A DNA stretch of 5,953 nt, taken from NCBI GenBank assembly GCA_017651785.1, contig JAGCCD010000003.1, positions 1 to 5,953 of the forward strand. Reading direction: 5' to 3'. The notes under the pieces were generated by a model. The model was not told the origin of the DNA and searched no databases. It saw only the letters and a list, made by a program, of their open reading frames with translations. The stretch comes from Bacteroidales bacterium (GTDB lineage Bacteria; Bacteroidota; Bacteroidia; Bacteroidales; UBA932). Below are positions 5,667-5,953 of the stretch, piece by piece; positions within the stretch are counted from its first letter, which is position 1, and each line of letters begins with the position of its first letter. The position numbers and the translations under genes were made by a program.

Positions 5667-5953
5667 GCTCTGACATCCAGGGATATGCAATGTAAGACAT
5701 TCGTAAGTAAAACGAGTGCCTCCGGGATGGTTTGAACGCTGCGTAGGCAGATATCGACCAGCCCTTTCCATAGTAGGCCGGAACGTTGAAATTCCCTGGC
5801 GCGTCACGCTCGTAAACGTATATCCTGTCAGCCCAGTTTTCCACCTTGAAGAGCGTCCATCGGCCCCAGGCTCGGAGCTTGCCTTCGCTTCTTCCGGCCT
5901 CTGCGTTCACGAGCCAGGAAGTGCCCGAACAATGCACTATATCCAGCCGGGAG
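5617..5953 (-). CDS. C-terminal part of a probable outer-membrane beta-barrel protein (start outside window)
   Basis: The frame is open from the right edge of the window (first full codon at 5950-5952) to a TGA at 5617-5619, giving about 111 residues. It has no need of the internal GTG at 5937. The protein consists of amphipathic strands such as GKLRAWGRWTLFKVE, ISAYAAFKP, HSFYLRMSYIAYPW and a final SEVKLQYQLSL, the alternating pattern of outer-membrane barrel strands with a strand at the extreme C-terminus. The stretch DRIYVYERDAPGNFNVPAYYGKGWSISAYAAF resembles, from memory, the C-terminal region of large Bacteroidota proteins annotated as helix-hairpin-helix (ComEA-like) proteins, but no helix-hairpin-helix is inside the window, so this is tentative. 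It overlaps the kinase gene by 50 bp tail-to-tail. Reality of the gene: fairly sure; identity: weak. Confidence 0.68.
   Translation of the reverse strand, partial: SRLDIVHCSGTSWLVNAEAGRSEGKLRAWGRWTLFKVENWADRIYVYERDAPGNFNVPAYYGKGWSISAYAAFKPSRRHSFYLRMSYIAYPWMSEPKPCRSEVKLQYQLSL

Overview
The window reads as chromosomal core DNA of a fairly GC-rich member of the Bacteroidota, most likely Bacteroidales. Three things point there. There is a chromosomal parA-parB pair followed by a DUF5683 membrane protein and an MltD-type lytic transglycosylase. There are Bacteroidota-type -7 promoter boxes (TAnnTTTG). Start codons lack Shine-Dalgarno sequences. Genus cannot be decided from this sequence. Nearly every base is coding: the only clear intergenic stretch over a few bases is the 39 bp at 4644-4682, and no gene-free stretch reaches 300 bases.

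Layout. Positions 2-796 (+) hold the C-terminal 264 residues of an acetyl-CoA hydrolase/CoA-transferase family enzyme whose start lies outside the window. It meets tail-to-tail a four-gene minus-strand operon, read from right to left: parA (4643-3858), parB (3861-2932), a DUF5683 membrane protein (2935-2066) and an MltD-like lytic transglycosylase (2061-793). The junctions are ATGA overlap, ATGA overlap and a 4-base gap, so this is almost certainly one translationally coupled transcript. Divergent from parA is a diacylglycerol-kinase-family lipid kinase (4683-5666, +). Its 3' end overlaps by 50 bp a convergent minus-strand gene, of which only the C-terminal part is visible (5617-5952). That part looks like the end of an outer-membrane beta-barrel.

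How the genes may work together. ParA and ParB form the chromosome origin segregation system. They are locked to an integral membrane protein of unknown function and a secreted peptidoglycan-cleaving enzyme, so the operon may tie origin segregation to envelope growth or division (inference). The divergent lipid kinase shares a tiny promoter region with it: two Bacteroidota -7 boxes form a near-perfect inverted repeat only 12 bp apart, each a few bases before a start codon. This suggests leaderless or nearly leaderless mRNAs and mutually exclusive polymerase binding.

The points most worth a second look are this back-to-back promoter, an apparent internal duplication in the DUF5683 protein, and the convergent overlaps at both ends (a shared CTAG double stop and a 50 bp antisense overlap). 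I see no mobile element, CRISPR array, RNA gene, convincing parS site or intrinsic terminator, and no clearly undescribed defence or biosynthetic system.
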